Shown here in pieces: positions 40,865 through 53,700 of a stretch of DNA of 64,000 nt (positions are counted from its first letter, which is position 1; each line of letters begins with the position of its first letter). Origin of the DNA: Solanum dulcamara (lineage: Eukaryota > Streptophyta > Magnoliopsida > Solanales > Solanaceae); the NCBI RefSeq assembly GCF_947179165.1, contig NC_077245.1, forward strand, positions 17,020,740-17,084,739. Direction: 5' to 3'. Under the pieces are notes generated by a model, which worked only from the letters and a program-made list of their open reading frames with translations, was not told the origin of the DNA and ran no database searches. Both the position numbers and the translations under genes were made by a program.

Positions 40865-42475
40865 AGCTATTCTTATGATCTTTTATAAAGATGGATTGAT
40901 ATCTATAATTATATTTTCCTATGGTGTTTTTGATCATGCTTTATGAGTTTCGTTGGAATAATGACTAAGCACCAAGATGACTTTTATGTGGGGTTCGGTC
41001 TGGTAACGCAGTTAGTTACCCAAGAAAATCCTAGTAGCAACCTTTATTCCTTAATTACGTTGACCGCGTAGGTTTTTAAAGATGAAAATATGGCAAAACT
41101 AGTGGATCCGCATAGCAAAGTTAAAATAGTTACTTAATAGAGTATGCCCTGACAAGATAGCCTCTCTTGTCTCGATGCAGTAGTCATCAGATTCCATATA
41201 TTAGCACACATGGTCTTATATGTCGGTTAAAGGTCTTATCCCACACAGTTTCAGTTGAGCTATGAGTTATTATGAAACTTACAAGATTTTTTTGATACAT
41301 TGACCAATGAGATAAATGTTTTAATGTTTTCATGACTTTATTCATATTTTAAAGGTATTGGTCTTGTATCCCATAATTTATATTGATTATGTCATATTCT
41401 TATTGATAATGCATCTTCTCACATACTTAGTGCATTTCATGTACTAACACATACTTTTTGCCTATATTGTATCATAATGCAGGGACCAACAATCACGTTC
41501 ATCCTCCTCCCACTCGTGGCTAGAGTTTTCTATTAGGTTTTTGTTGGTGAGTCCTCACAATTCGAGGAAAAGACATTTATTTCACATTTGATAGTTATGT
41601 TTCATTACTCTTATGTTGTCTAATGGGTGAGCTTGGAGATTGTCTTATGCCCCTATCTAGACTAGTAGAGGCATGTTAAATTTTTATGGAGTCTATGTTG
41701 TCTCGTATTTTTGCATTTTGAGACTTACGTCCTATATTGAGATTTTGCTTCCGTATTCTTGATTCTTGTTTATTTATTTCATTTATCTTATGTATGCTCA
41801 TGAATGATATGCTAAGAGGCTTGGTTGGGGTTCTTCAGAATTTTAATCATCGTGTTACGACTAGTTTTATGATACAGATACAGGTGATATAGATTCTCAA
41901 CCAGCAGACCATTGAAACCCAGCTTTTGGTGAGACCTCTCCACATTCAAAGGTGCTCCCGAGTCTTTATTTTTAGTTATTTAATAATTAGTTTGAGGTAG
42001 CCATGGGCCTATCCCTGCACCTATTCTAGAGTCAATATTCTAGAGGCTTCATAGACTAGTAGGCAGAGTTCAGTTTATCTCCTTGAGTATGTTTTGCAAC
42101 ATTGAGTTAAGTCTTATACATTTTATGTATTTGAGGTTTCATGAATTATGCTAAAGAGTATTAAGTGCATTCTTTATTGTGTCCATCTGAGTTTATTTCA
42201 TGAGTTAAGTTTTCCGCTGAATGAGTTAGGCAGGACAAGTGGTTCTCTTGGGACCAACAATAATTTTCGAGTGTCGCCCACGTCCAGGATTAGGCTATTA
42301 GAGTGACATTCTCCCACTAAGATTAAAGCTTCTATGCAAATGTGTGTTACTTCAACACTGTTGTTTGTAACTTGTCTAATGGATTAAGGACCATTTGTTA
42401 GTTGATTCCATTTCAAGTTGATTACTTCAATTTATTATAAATTTTTAAGATTCCTCGGTATATCCCCACTAGGAA

Positions 42476-42732
42476 AATTGTGGTATTAAATCAAGAATAG
42501 TGAGCTTGGAGACATTAGAAATGGAGTTAGGAATTTTTTCAATAAACCTTTTCAACCAAAAATAAAGGCCACTAAGATTTGGGAAGTTAAGGGCAAAGTT
42601 AAAAGGTAGAATTCCGAAAAGATCGTTCGCTGTAAGTGCAATATTTTCTAACCCAAAAATGTTATAGAAAGAGTCTAAATACATATCCTCTAATTTGATT
42701 GTTGGGTGGGAGGACACATGAATCTTTGCCAT
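42476..42732 (-). pseudogene. Captured leucine-rich-repeat gene fragment, left arm
   Basis: The minus-strand frame reads NIFGLENIALTANDLFG, FALNFPNLSGLYFWL and IPNSISNVSKLTILDL, the xxLxxLxLxxNxxxGxIP pattern of plant LRR receptor proteins. It covers about two and a half repeats and then stops. The same segment occurs inverted in the right arm (58540-58655). The fragment lacks a signal peptide, membrane segment or kinase. Confidence 0.7.
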
Positions 42733-43143
42733 GATATACTTTATGGAAGCTATATTATATTTCTTGTTTACAATTTCTGGCTTACAAGAGAACTAGAAGA
42801 GCTGTTTATTGTCTTTTTTATCAAGTCTTCTCTATACGCTTATGCTCAAGTGTTCTTCAACTTGATAACATTGTTCTATAAAGTAAAAATAAAGAAAAGG
42901 GGAAACACTTAAATTTTGTGATTGTCTATCAGCTCTAGAATCATTTTTGTGCAACATATCTTTGATTCTTATTTTCCTCCAGTTATAGATCATCCATTTT
43001 GTATTATATAATCTATTGTTATTGTGTAAACAACTATTATTGTATTAAACAATCTGTTGTTGTTTGTACAATAAATTTAATTTAGATTTTTTTTACCTAT
43101 TATATTAATAATAGTGTTGAGTTAGTTTATATATGCAGATAAA

Positions 43144-44545
43144 ATGAAAACAAGAAATTTTCGAGCAGTTTATTATAGAAGTCCTAGAAAAAAGACAAAG
43201 ACAATGGAAGAGGAGCTTTCTCCGACTAGGGAAAAATGAGAATGATGACAAAAAAGGCAATGAAAAATATCATGAAGAAGAAAAAGAAATTGAAGAAAAA
43301 GGTGAAGATGAAAATGATAGTGAAAAAAAAGGTGAAGAAGAAAAAGAAATTGAAGAAGAAGATGAAGAGTAAATTACTAGTGAAGAAGAAAGTAAAGAAG
43401 AAATGAAGAAGCGTGTGATGATGTAGTATCAGAAAAAGAAAGTGAAGAAGCAATTGAAGAAGAGGATGAAGAAACATATAATATGCCATTCGAAAGAAGA
43501 TCAAAATTGTTACATGATAAGAATGTTGCCCCATCAAGATCAAATGTGAGTTTTTATTTATATTATAAGCAGTGAAATTAAATAGTATGTATTTCCATAT
43601 TTTATTTAATTTTTTTTTTACTATCAATCTAAACAACTAGTGGATGCTTAAACACCTGTTAGTTGTTTAGTGTAAATAAATTGCTGGTGTTTAAATATCT
43701 GTCAGTTGTTTATTGCAAACAAACAATATATGTTTATAATTTTTTGTGCTTTATTTTAATTAATTAATTTTATAAAATAATGTACAGCTTGCTGATGTTT
43801 CTGATAGCAATCAATTCAAATGCATCAAGACTATTGATCTTATAGATTATAGTTTCAAGACTCATTATTCTGACAAAGCTGATTGTTCGAGTAAATTTAT
43901 TGTAAGGTCAACTCTTGGAGGAAAAACATTCGTTACATTCATAGACTTATGATAAAACAGGGCATTTCAGAGATATTCAAAAAAAGTTGCTTAGGTCATT
44001 TTATTGACATCCCAATGAAGTAAGTAAATTTCGCGTCGTTCATAATTCATGGTCTTCTACTCCGATGCATTATTTGCGAAAAGAAGAAAAAATTGTGGTT
44101 TGATCATGAAAAGATGTCAATTTATTTTGGCTTCAAAAAATTTGCCTTGATGAGTGGACTACGCTGTCATCCCTGTCCTTCTACAGAAATACATGATAGT
44201 CATCTAAACCAAGGTGATACACTCTGGAAATTTATTTTCAAGAAAGAAAAAGGGAATATAATTAATGCTATATTCCTTCTTGAAATGATCAAATCACCTA
44301 CCACATCAAAAAAATATAAATTTTTATTTACATTGATTTGATTCTTGCACTACAATCTATGTGCACGAGATTTATCAAAGGCCATTGATTTCAACATGAT
44401 CAAGTTAGCTTGCAATCCTCATATATTTAATGAACAACCATTGAGTCTCAAGAGCTATTTTTTGGCGATTCATTATCTTTCAAAGCCGATGAAATTCAAT
44501 CACAATCTCTATGGCTTTCCGTGGGCGTTTTTTGTATGCTAAAAT
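43144..44545 (+). pseudogene. DUF1985-type gene fragment, left arm
   Basis: It starts MKTRNFRAVYYRSPRKKTKT and passes into an acidic Glu-rich stretch with stops. A donor-like GTGAG follows KNVAPSRSN (43546). The next exon starts near 43790 (after TGTACAG) with LADVSDSNQFKCIKTIDLID. Downstream frames give FKKSCLGHFIDIPMK, LRCIICEKKKKLWFDHEKM and IYFGFKKFALMSGLRCHPCP, which is the DUF1985 core. DUF1985 proteins in plants are commonly linked to transposon-borne ULP1-like proteases. A TGA near 43950 and others break it. Confidence 0.7.
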
Positions 44546-44589
44546 AATTACTTTTTAATATTATTTTATTTTTAATATATATATATTTA

Positions 44590-46180
44590 ATTCCATTCCA
44601 TTTTCTTTCACCTGGATAAGCAAAAACACCAGTTGTATGCCCCATAAAGTCATCATCAAATTGATATAAAGTCAACATATCTGATAATGAAGGTCCTTTT
44701 TGGAGCAGCAAGATCACAATATTTCTCATAGCGACGAATTAAATGATAGACAAAAATTATAATTTAATATCAGATCTGTATTGACATAGTGTATGAAAAA
44801 ATTTACAGGTCGCAATCACATCAATGTTAATATCTCATCAACATGCTGAAAATAATAATATCATACAAGTATACACAATAAACAACATTAGATTGTTTAA
44901 ACAACTTAATGTTGTTTAGTTAAAACATCACTGATATTTTTTATATGAAAACAATATTATATTGTTTAAACAATTCAAAATTATTTAATAAAAATAACCT
45001 AACTTATTTAAACAACATAAAGCTATTTAATTTAAAAAATAAAAAATCGAAAGTATATAAATCAATATATACCTTGTCATTCATCCACTGGTGCATATCA
45101 ATCAGGTTCTCAAAATCTTCATAATTATGTTCAACTCCTTCATACATGCGCTTTTCCTTGTCCTTCGAATCTAGAAAGTCTTGAAGGTTTTTTTTTATCA
45201 ATATCAAGAGGCTTATAAAGATTAACAGGTAATTGAGTGGTCATTTTTGTTCTTTTTTTGTTTTTTCTTACACCAAAATATATATCTTCTTTGATATTTG
45301 GAATTCTTTAACATCCTCCTAAGCTTCAATTTTTTGTTCAAAATAGACAAATCTTATATAAGTTTTTTGATTGTATTCTCCATATTTTCTATTTTCCTCA
45401 ATTACCTTTTAGCTCATTCTCCATATCTGAAATTTTCTTTTCCAGTGCTTCTTGTTTTTAGCACATTTGTGACATTTACAAGAACATTTTATATTTGAAT
45501 GACCATTACCAAAAGATCCTCTACCAATTCCTCCATTAGTATACTGACCACCAAAATCAAAGTACATAGGACTATCAGCCATTCGATTATCATAATTTAC
45601 TAAAGGACTCTGTAAGCTACTTTTCTCACCCCTTAAAGTGTTTTTTTGTGCATTTTTGCCTCTTGATGAAATTTTTTCCTCATACCTGCTCTTTGTAGTC
45701 ACTTTATTTTCACCAACAATCTCTCTATATCCTACATCACTTGTTAATTTGTCAATATTTTCATTCGTTATCTCATCAACAAAAATCTCAAGAATTTTCA
45801 TGTAATTTTTTTCCAGTGTTTGTAGAAATCAGAAAAGGGCGTACTACCTGCATAAAAAGAATAAAAAATTAAAATTATTAAGTGAAAACACCATAAGGTT
45901 ATTTAAAATAATTTAAAATTATTTAGTACAAACTCCACCAGGCTGTTTAAACAATTAGATATTGTTTAATTACTTTAGAAACAATCAGATTTACTTTATT
46001 AAATTTAGTCTTTTTATCGATGGTATTAAATGGATATGCGGAGCTTTTGAGGCCATCATACGATATCCATCTAATCATCCGTGATAATGTCCTCTCCAAA
46101 AGAATTCTTATAGCCTTTTTTTAAAGTTTTGAGATAGCTTCAAATGCCAAGACTGCCTTAAATATTAACTAAGTGCAATG
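44590..46180 (-). pseudogene. Loop of the palindrome: possible C-terminal part of the DUF1985/ULP1-like gene
   Basis: Minus-strand pieces follow the right-arm DUF1985 exon in order: AVLAFEAISKL and IRWISYDGLKSSAYPF (near 46150-46030), typical of sequence after DUF1985. Then comes a 130-residue frame (45409-45801) with a cysteine cluster CSCKCHKCAK, and a frame at 45004-45207 with YEDFENLIDMHQWMNDKVY. This resembles the start of the ULP1 (C48) domain in such proteins. I cannot see the catalytic His, Asp and Cys. This is unique sequence, not repeated in the arms. Confidence 0.5.
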
Positions 46181-46224
46181 AATATATATATTAAAAGTAA
46201 AATAATATTAAAAATATTTATTTT

Positions 46225-46856
46225 TGCACTTCATAAATGCCCATGAAAAGCCATGGAGATTGTGATTGGATTTCATCGACTTTGAAAATTATTCAATCGT
46301 CAAAAAAAAGCTCTTGAGTTCCCATGGTTGTTCCTAGAAGATATGAGGATTGCAAGCTAACTTGATCATGTCGACATTAACAACCTTTGACAAATCTCAT
46401 GCACATAATATTCAGTGCAAGAACCAAACTAATGTAAGTGAAAACTTGTATTTTTTTGATATGGTGGATGATTTGATCATTTCAAGAAGGAATGTATCAT
46501 TAATTGTTTTCCCTTTTCCTTTCTTGAAAAGAAATTTCCAGTGTGCATCTTGCTTCAGATGACCGTCCTGTATTTCTTTAGAAGGAAAGAAATGGCAGCG
46601 TAGTCCAATCATCACAAATTCTCTCAAGCCAAAATAAATTGGCATCTTTTCATAATCAAACCACAATTCTTTTCTTTTTTCACAAATAATGTGTCGGATT
46701 AGAAGGCCATGAACTATGGACGACGTGAAATTTATTTGCTTCATTGGGATGTCAAGAATATGACCAAAATAATTTTTCTTGAACATCTCTGAAATGCTCT
46801 GTTCTACCAAAAGTTCTCTGAATGTAATGAATGTTTTTCCTCCAAGAGTTGACTTT
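46225..46856 (-). pseudogene. DUF1985-type exons, right arm, broken by the gypsy insertion
   Basis: The minus-strand frame (46412-46945 reaches into the LTR) reads STLGGKTFITFRELL, SEMFKKNYFGHILDIPMKQI and IYFGLREFVMIGLRCHFFPS. It is less broken than the left-arm copy. It continues as CNPHIF and HNLHGFSWAFMK near 46250. The N-terminal part of the same gene lies at 57081-57854, beyond the 10.2-kb gypsy element. Confidence 0.75.
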
Positions 46857-49287
46857 TGTAACACCCCCCAAAATTCTTCACTAAGATTCAGACCCTTCTT
46901 CGTATACGTGTAGGATCGAACCCGACTATTGTGAAGTGTATGCATGAGTTAGGATGAGTTCTCAAGTAATTGAAGAGTGTTAGAGGTGATATGGAGTCAC
47001 AAAGGATCCCTAAGACCAAGCTAAGTCCAAAGAATTCATTTTGGCTAAGTTTTAGAATGAGTTCGTATAAAGGGTCGACTTCTAATGACCATATCTTTTG
47101 AAATATGACGATCTGGGTGGTCCATGACCTATTAAATTAAAGTTCTTTGAGTCTTCTTTCCAACGCCGCCAAGATTGTAATTTTTGAAGTTCGGAGTCAA
47201 AAGTTATAACTATCCTAAGACGGACCAGTACTGCAGGAATTTCAGGCCTGGGTGGTAACTGCTGAAAACCTGGGCTTGGCGCCGCAGTGGCGCGATGCGC
47301 CACTATCGCGCCAGGAATAAGCCTCAGTAGTTTGGTCCCTAGCGCGGCACGCCACTACGAGATGTGCAGAGTTTTTAAGCCTATTTTCCAGAACCCAGAA
47401 AATATAGGCTTGGCGTTGTAAGGGCGCGACGCACCACTATAGCGCCATAAAACAGCCTCAGTAGTTTGGTCCTTGGCGCAACGCTCCACTATCAGATGTG
47501 CAGGTTTTAAGCCTATATTCGACTTGGAGCCGTAGTGGCGCGATGCGCCACTATCACGCTAGGAGGATTTTAGCCAGTTTTCCTGATTTTTTAGGAAGGG
47601 CAAATTGGATATTTTCCCAAATTATATATACATTAGCCTTGGGACATTTTGGACCATTATTTCAGCCCCCTTCCTCTCTCTAAAAACCCTAGAAATCCCC
47701 TCTCTTCTCCTTTAAATCCTTTTCCAACAAGGATTGCCTTCAAGAACTTCAAGATTCAAGCTTTCCATTGAAGACCCAACATCAAGATTTCTTTAAAGTC
47801 TTCACCAAGGTATGTAAGGCTACTCAAAGCATGGTATGTAAGGCTATGTAAGGCTACATCTCCTTTGAGATTGATTGTTCATAAGAATGAAGTTTATTGA
47901 TAGAGTTAGGTCCATATAGGTCCTTTTCATCTATTAATCTAATTTTTATTATGTTGATGTTGTGGAGTCAAGGAATTGATGTGCTACATATTGGTATGAT
48001 TTGATTGAGATGAGAGGTCGAACATATATTGTTAATTTCTTAACTATGTTGATTATGATAAAGAATGTGAATTTTCTTAAATATGTTGCTTATCTTGAAT
48101 TGTTGATTTAAAACCTTAGAGTTGTGATGAGTCCCAAAAGATTTGTTAAATGAATAGAGGCACGATTAGATAGGTTTGTATGTTGTTATAAATGCATATT
48201 TAATCTACTCTTGAAAGATATGATTGGGATTGATCAGATAGTATGATTGGGAGACGTTTGATTGTGATAGAGTTGATGAGTTGATAAGGTTGTAAATGAG
48301 ACTTGTCGATATAATTTGACTGAGTTGATTGGATGGAGTTTTATGAGCATTGAGTCTTGGTAGGAGTATCGAGCACCTAATTGGATAAGAGTAAGTAATA
48401 ACTCAAATCCAATAACTACGTCGCCAAACGTAGGAGGGGATAGAACCGTTAAGTCGGATGCTTCCCCAAAATTATTGTCCTGACATTATAGGACTTGGTT
48501 GGATTGGATCCATGATTGATTGATTCGTTCATACCCTGTCAAAGTATGAACGGACGTGGCAACAGTGTCGGTTTTTTGTACTATCACTGGCTCATAAGTG
48601 ATAGTTGTCGGATAAGAGAAACTCCCATAGAGGTCTTGATAGTACTCTAAGTCAGATTGGGTTGAATTGTATGTGATTGGTCTCGTCTAAATCATATTCA
48701 TGCTTAGGCTTAGGACACTTGATTGAGTTGTTCTTTCTCTTGAGTTGAGATTTCGAGTTGATTTGATTCTTTCTTGATGTTTGTTTTATTCGGCCATTTT
48801 ACATACTCGTACATTCCATGTACTGACACCATTTGGCCTGCATCATTTCATGATGTAGAGAAAGGTACTAGAGGTCATCAACCGGCGCACCGTTGAAGAT
48901 CTACACACTCCCAGCTACTTGGTGAGCCCTCCTAGCCTCTAGAGGATGCCAAGACTTTCTTTATAGTTTTGTTTTGTTTTCCTTTATTTTTGCTTATTGG
49001 TAGCCATGGGCTTGTCATTTGCATTTCCTAGATTATTGATAGAGTGTTCATAGACCGGAGCATAGAAATGTTGGATTGTTCTTTTGAGTAGTTCTTCTAT
49101 AACTGGTTGTTGAGTTAATGGTTATTTGGCCTTTGGCCCTAAATTATGAATAATATTTCATTGATTGAGTCTTCCGCTGAGAGAATGTGATTGAATGAAT
49201 GTGTGACTGGACCAGGTGGTTCTCTTAGAGGCCAGAAATGTCTTTCGAGTGCCGGTCACGCCTAGGGTACCCTCTTGGAGCATGACA
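46857..49287 (+). repeat. 5' LTR of the gypsy element
   Basis: 2431 bp, TGTAACACCCCCC...GAGCATGACA. A TATA-like TTATATATACATTAGCC lies near 47622, followed by CCTCTCTCTAAAAACCC, so the transcript probably starts near 47660. CG-rich repeat modules lie upstream of it (47274-47570). Confidence 0.9.
47274..47570 (+). repeat. CG-rich palindrome modules in the 5' LTR
   Basis: About three modules of 110-140 bp, each with a TGGCGCGATGCGCCACTATC-like palindrome followed by GCCTCAGTAGTTTGGTCC. A matching set lies in the 3' LTR at 54773-55061. Confidence 0.85.
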
Positions 49288-49291
49288 AATA

Positions 49292-49303
49292 TGGTATCAA
49301 AGC
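49292..49303 (+). promoter_or_regulatory. Primer-binding site of the gypsy element
   Basis: TGGTATCAAAGC, close to the initiator-tRNA-Met type TGGTATCAGAGC, four bases after the LTR. Confidence 0.75.
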
Positions 49304-49503
49304 ACAGAGTTCAAGAGTCCTAGGGAGTCTATGAAGCCGTGTCTAGTAGAGTCTTGCTTATGGGTATGTTGTGCACCACACTTATAATTAGGAGGCTATA
49401 AGACATTAAGAATTGTTTCACTTCTTTCATACTCTGAATTCGTGCGATAGAGTTAAACTCTATAAAACTCCTTTCTAATTCGTGCGTTTATACATTGCAA
49501 ACA

Positions 49504-50790
49504 ATGCCTCCTAAGCGTACGTCCAGCCAGAGAAATGTTGATAACACAGAGATGCCTCAGTCAGAAATACGCCCACCGAGGGCTAGAGGCCGACCTATGA
49601 TGTATGCTGAGGCACCTCAAGTGCCTACTACTCCGTCTGCACCAATGTCGAAAGCAGATTTTTGAGGAGCGATTGCTATGCTCACTCAACTAGTGGCTGC
49701 CCGAAATGGTAACCAGAGTTCGCCAACTCTTAGCTCTAGTTCCCAGAGGTCGTCTGCTGCCGCCAGAATTAGACACTTTCTGAGAATGAATCCGCCGGTA
49801 TTCACGGGTTCTAAGGTTGATGAAGACCCCCAAAACTTTATTGATGAGATGTGGAAGATCCTGAAAGCTATGCATGCTACGGAGATCGAGGGGGTTGATT
49901 TTGTGTCCTACCAGCTCAAGGATGTGGCAAACATCTGGTATAACTAATAGGAGCAAGGTAGAGGTGAGGATGCTGAACCTGCTATGTGGGATGAATTTGA
50001 GGGAGCCTTTCTTGATCACTTCTTTTCCAGGAAATTGACGGACGCGAAGGTGGAAGAATTTGTGAATCTAAAACAAGAAAGTATGGCTGTTAAGGAGTAT
50101 AGTCTAAAGTTTATCCAGTTTTCCAGATATGCTCCAGAGATGATCCCAGATGTGAGGTCGAAGATAAGGAAATTTGTCTCCGGTTTGGGAAGACTTGTGA
50201 AGAAGGAGTGCAAAGCGGCATTGTTAATCTCCGATATGGATATTTCAAGATTAATGGTGTACGCTCAACAGGTGGAGGATGAGAAGAGAAAAGACAGAGA
50301 GAAGCATCTGAGCAAGAAGGCAAAATCAGTGGGCCATAAAAATGAACAGAGGCAAAATAAGGGCAACAGGTCCTTCTTCCAGAAGAGACCTTCCAGTTAT
50401 GCCTCATCGACTACAAGTGCACTTATACCGCAGAACAGGTATGATCGGTAGGGACAGAGTTATCAGAATGTCAAACCCCAGGGTTCTTAATCCCAGGCTA
50501 ACGTGGGTCAAGGTTCGAGAGAGAAGCCCCCATATGGCAAGTGCGGTAAGCTCCACTTGGGAGAGTGCAGAGCGGGAAAGGGTGGTTGTTATAAATGCGG
50601 TCAAATGGACCATTTTCAGAGGGAATGTCCAACAGGGGGAAACAGAGCCCAGTATTCTACCACCACACCACCGGCTAGAGGTAATCAGAGGGGCACTGCT
50701 TCAGGTATGGGCGGAGGTACAAACCGCCTATATGCCATGGGTAGTCGCCAAGATCCGGAGAACTCTCCAAACATCGTGACGGGTATGATT
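49504..50790 (+). pseudogene. gypsy gag, disrupted
   Basis: The ATG at 49504 starts MPPKRTSSQRNV. A TGA at 49663, TAA/TAG at 49945-49950, TAG at 50449 and a TAA near 50490 interrupt one frame that otherwise stays open. Recognisable parts are NPPVFTGSKVDEDPQNFIDE, MWDEFEGAFLDHFF and VKEYSLKFIQFSRYAPEM (retrotransposon gag). A CCHC knuckle [14 protein letters not shown] lies near 50590-50630. Several of the stops look like C-to-T changes (CGA to TGA, CAG to TAG), as expected after methylation. Confidence 0.85.
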
Positions 50791-53700
50791 CGAGTCTCTT
50801 CTCTTGACTGTTATGTTTTGATGAATCCGGGTGCCTTACTATATTTTGTGACTCTTTACATAGCAAGTAAATTCAATAAAATTCCTGAATGTCTTTGTGA
50901 GCCTTTCTGTGTAACTACTCCTGTCGGTGATTCTGTCGTAGTTGAGAAAGTCTATAGAGATTGCACTATGTCAATCCATCACAGGGATACCTTGGCTGAC
51001 TTAATTGAGTTAGACATGGTTGATTTTGATGTGATCCTTGGCATGGACTGGTTTTATGTCTGTTATGCCTCTATCGATTGTAGAACTCAGATTGTCAAGT
51101 TTAAATTCCCGAATGAGGCTGTCATAGAGTGGAAGGGTAGTCCTGTCGTGCCTAAGGGTAAGTTTATTTCCTACCTTAGGGCCAGAAAGCTGATCTCAAA
51201 AGGGTGTATTTATCACATTATTCGAGTGAAAGATGACAAGGTTGAGTCTCCATCCCTTGAGTCGGTTCCGATTGTCAACGAGTTTCCTGATGTTTTTCCT
51301 GAAGATCTGCCTGGAGTCCTTCCTGATAGGGAGATTGACTTTGGGATTGATGTTCTTCCTGATACTCGGCCTATCTCAATCCCTCCATATAGAATGGCTC
51401 CGGATGAGTTGAAAGAGTTGAAGGAACAATTGAAAGACTTGTTAGATAAGGGATTCATTAGGCTGAATGTCTCACCATGGGGTGCTCTTGTCCTATTTGT
51501 GCGAAAGAAAGATGGGTCCCTTAGGATGTACATTGATTACAGGCAGCTGAACAAGGTCACCATAAAGAACAAATACCCTCTCCCCAGAATAGATGATTTA
51601 TTTGATCAACTTCAGGGTGCCACCTGTTTCTCAAAGATAGACCAAAGATCGGGCTACCATCAGTTAAAGGTGAGGGAGTGTGATATTCCACAGACAGCTT
51701 TTCGGACCTGCTATGGCTATTTTGAGTTCTTGGTGATGTCTTTTGGGTTGACTAATGCCCCCACAACTTTTATGGATCTCATGAACCGAGTATTTAAACC
51801 ATATCTTGATATATTTGTGATTGTATTCATAGATGATATTTTGGTTTACTCCAAGAATGAGGAGGAGCACGCCAGTCATCTTAGAGTCGTCTTGCAAACT
51901 TTAAAAGACAAGTATTGTATGCAAAGTTCTCAAAATGTGAATTTTGGCTTGCATCAGTGGCCTTTCTAGGCCACATTGTATCTGGAGATGGTATTCAGGT
52001 TGATGCTCAGAAGATTGAGGCAGTGAAAAATTGGCCCAGACCCACATCCCCGATAGAGATAAGGAGCTTCTTGGGTTTGGCTTTCTACTATCAAAGGTTT
52101 GTAGAGGGATTCTCATCCATATCATCACCATTGACTAAGCTGACCCAAAAGAAGGCTATGTTCCAATGGTCCGATGCTTGTGAGGAGAGTTTCCAGAAAT
52201 TGAAGACCAAGCTAACCATTGCTCCTGTTCTAACTTTGCTCGATGGAACAGAGGGTTTTGTGATTTATTGTGATGCATCTAGAGTTGGTTTGGGCTGTGT
52301 GCTGATGCAGAGGGGAAATGTGATAGCCTATGCTTCAAGACAGCTTAAGGTTCATGAGAGGAATTACCCAACTCATGACCTTGAGTTGGCAGCTATGGTA
52401 TTTGCTTTAAAAATTTGGCACCACTACTTGTATGGAGTACACGTTGATGTGTTCACCGATCATAAAAGTTTACAATACGTCTTCAGCCAGAAGGAACTCA
52501 ATCTGAGGCAGAAGAGATGGCTCAAGATACTCAAAGACTATGATATGAGTATCTTCTACCATCCAGGTAAAGTTAACGTTGTTGCTGATGCTCTTAGCAG
52601 GTTGTCTATGGGTAGCACTGCCCATCTAGAGGAGGGAAGGAAATAATTGGCTAAAGAGGTGCATAGATTAGCCCGATTGGGAGTTCGTCTTGAAGAGAAT
52701 AATGAAGGCGGAGTTAATGTTCAAGATGGGTCTGCATCCTCACTTGTGATAGAGGTAAAAGAGAAGCAAGACCAAGATCCCATCCTTCTCCAGCTGAAGG
52801 AAGTTGTTCACAAACAAGAGGTGATGGTTTTTACCAAAGGGGGAGATGGTGTGTTGAGGTACCAAAATAGATTGTGTGTTCCAGATGTCAATGATATTCG
52901 AGGAAGGATTATGGCCGAAGCGCATAGTTCCAGATACTCTATTCATCCTGGCTCTATAAAGATGTATCACGACTTGAAGGAAGTTTATTGGTGGAGTGGG
53001 ATGAAGATAGATATTGCGGAGTTTGTTTCTAAGTGCCTGAATTATCAATAGGTAAAAGTTGAGCATCAAAGGCCATATGGGTTAGCTCAAAATATAGAAA
53101 TCTTGAAATAGAAGTGGGAGATGATTAATATGGACTTTATCACAGGCTTGCCGAATTCCCGGAAGCAACATGATTCGATTTGGGTGATTGTGGACAGAAT
53201 GACAAAATCAACTCACTTCTTGGTAGTTAAGACTACTGACATCGCAGAAGATTATGCAAAGTTATATATTCAGGAGATTGCCAGATTGCATAGGGTTCCC
53301 TTGTCTATCATTTCAGATAGAGGAGCTCAATTCACCTCCTAATTCTGGAGATCCTTTCAGAAGGGACTGGGTTCAAAGGTGAACCTTAGTACGGCTTTTC
53401 ATCCCCAGACGGACGGCCAAGTAGAGCGAACCATCCAGACATTAGAGGATATGTTGAGGGCATGTGTGCTTGACCTTAAAGGAAATTGGGATGATCACTT
53501 ACCTCTCATAGAGTTTGCATATAATAATAGCTATCATTCAAGCATTCAAATGGCTCCTTATGAGTCCTTGTATGGAAGAAGGTGTAGATCCAATTGGATG
53601 GTTTGAAGCTAGTGAAGTTGAGTTGATTGGGCCCGATTTTGTTCACCAAGCCATGGAGAAGGTGAGAGTTATTCAAGATAGGCTAAAGATAGCCCAAACC

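Larger units (their letters stand above)
38062..42308 (+). repeat. Gypsy LTR (about 2.7 kb) split by a nested solo LTR
   Basis: It starts TGTAAGACCCCG and ends ...AGAGTGACA, with internal GTTCTCTTGGGACCAACAAT and TTTCGAGTGTCGCCCACG close to the end, as in Tekay/Del LTRs. 38145-38590 contains many CCACGG/CCGTGG palindromes. The nested 39342-40864 LTR is inserted in the middle. Flanking bases do not give a target duplication, and no internal region follows, so it is a truncated or solo LTR. Confidence 0.6.

Noticed and set aside
38062..42308. Considered as a complete gypsy element
   Set aside because: No gag or pol motif in the region and no primer site; only LTR sequence with a nested solo LTR.
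43226..43636. 136-residue minus-strand frame rich in Phe and Leu
   Set aside because: It is the mirror of the Glu/Lys-rich GAAGAAGAA part of the DUF1985-type gene and has no motif of its own.
52740..53069. Minus-strand frame of 109 residues inside the gypsy element
   Set aside because: Shadow of the pol frame, which has clear integrase motifs on the plus strand.
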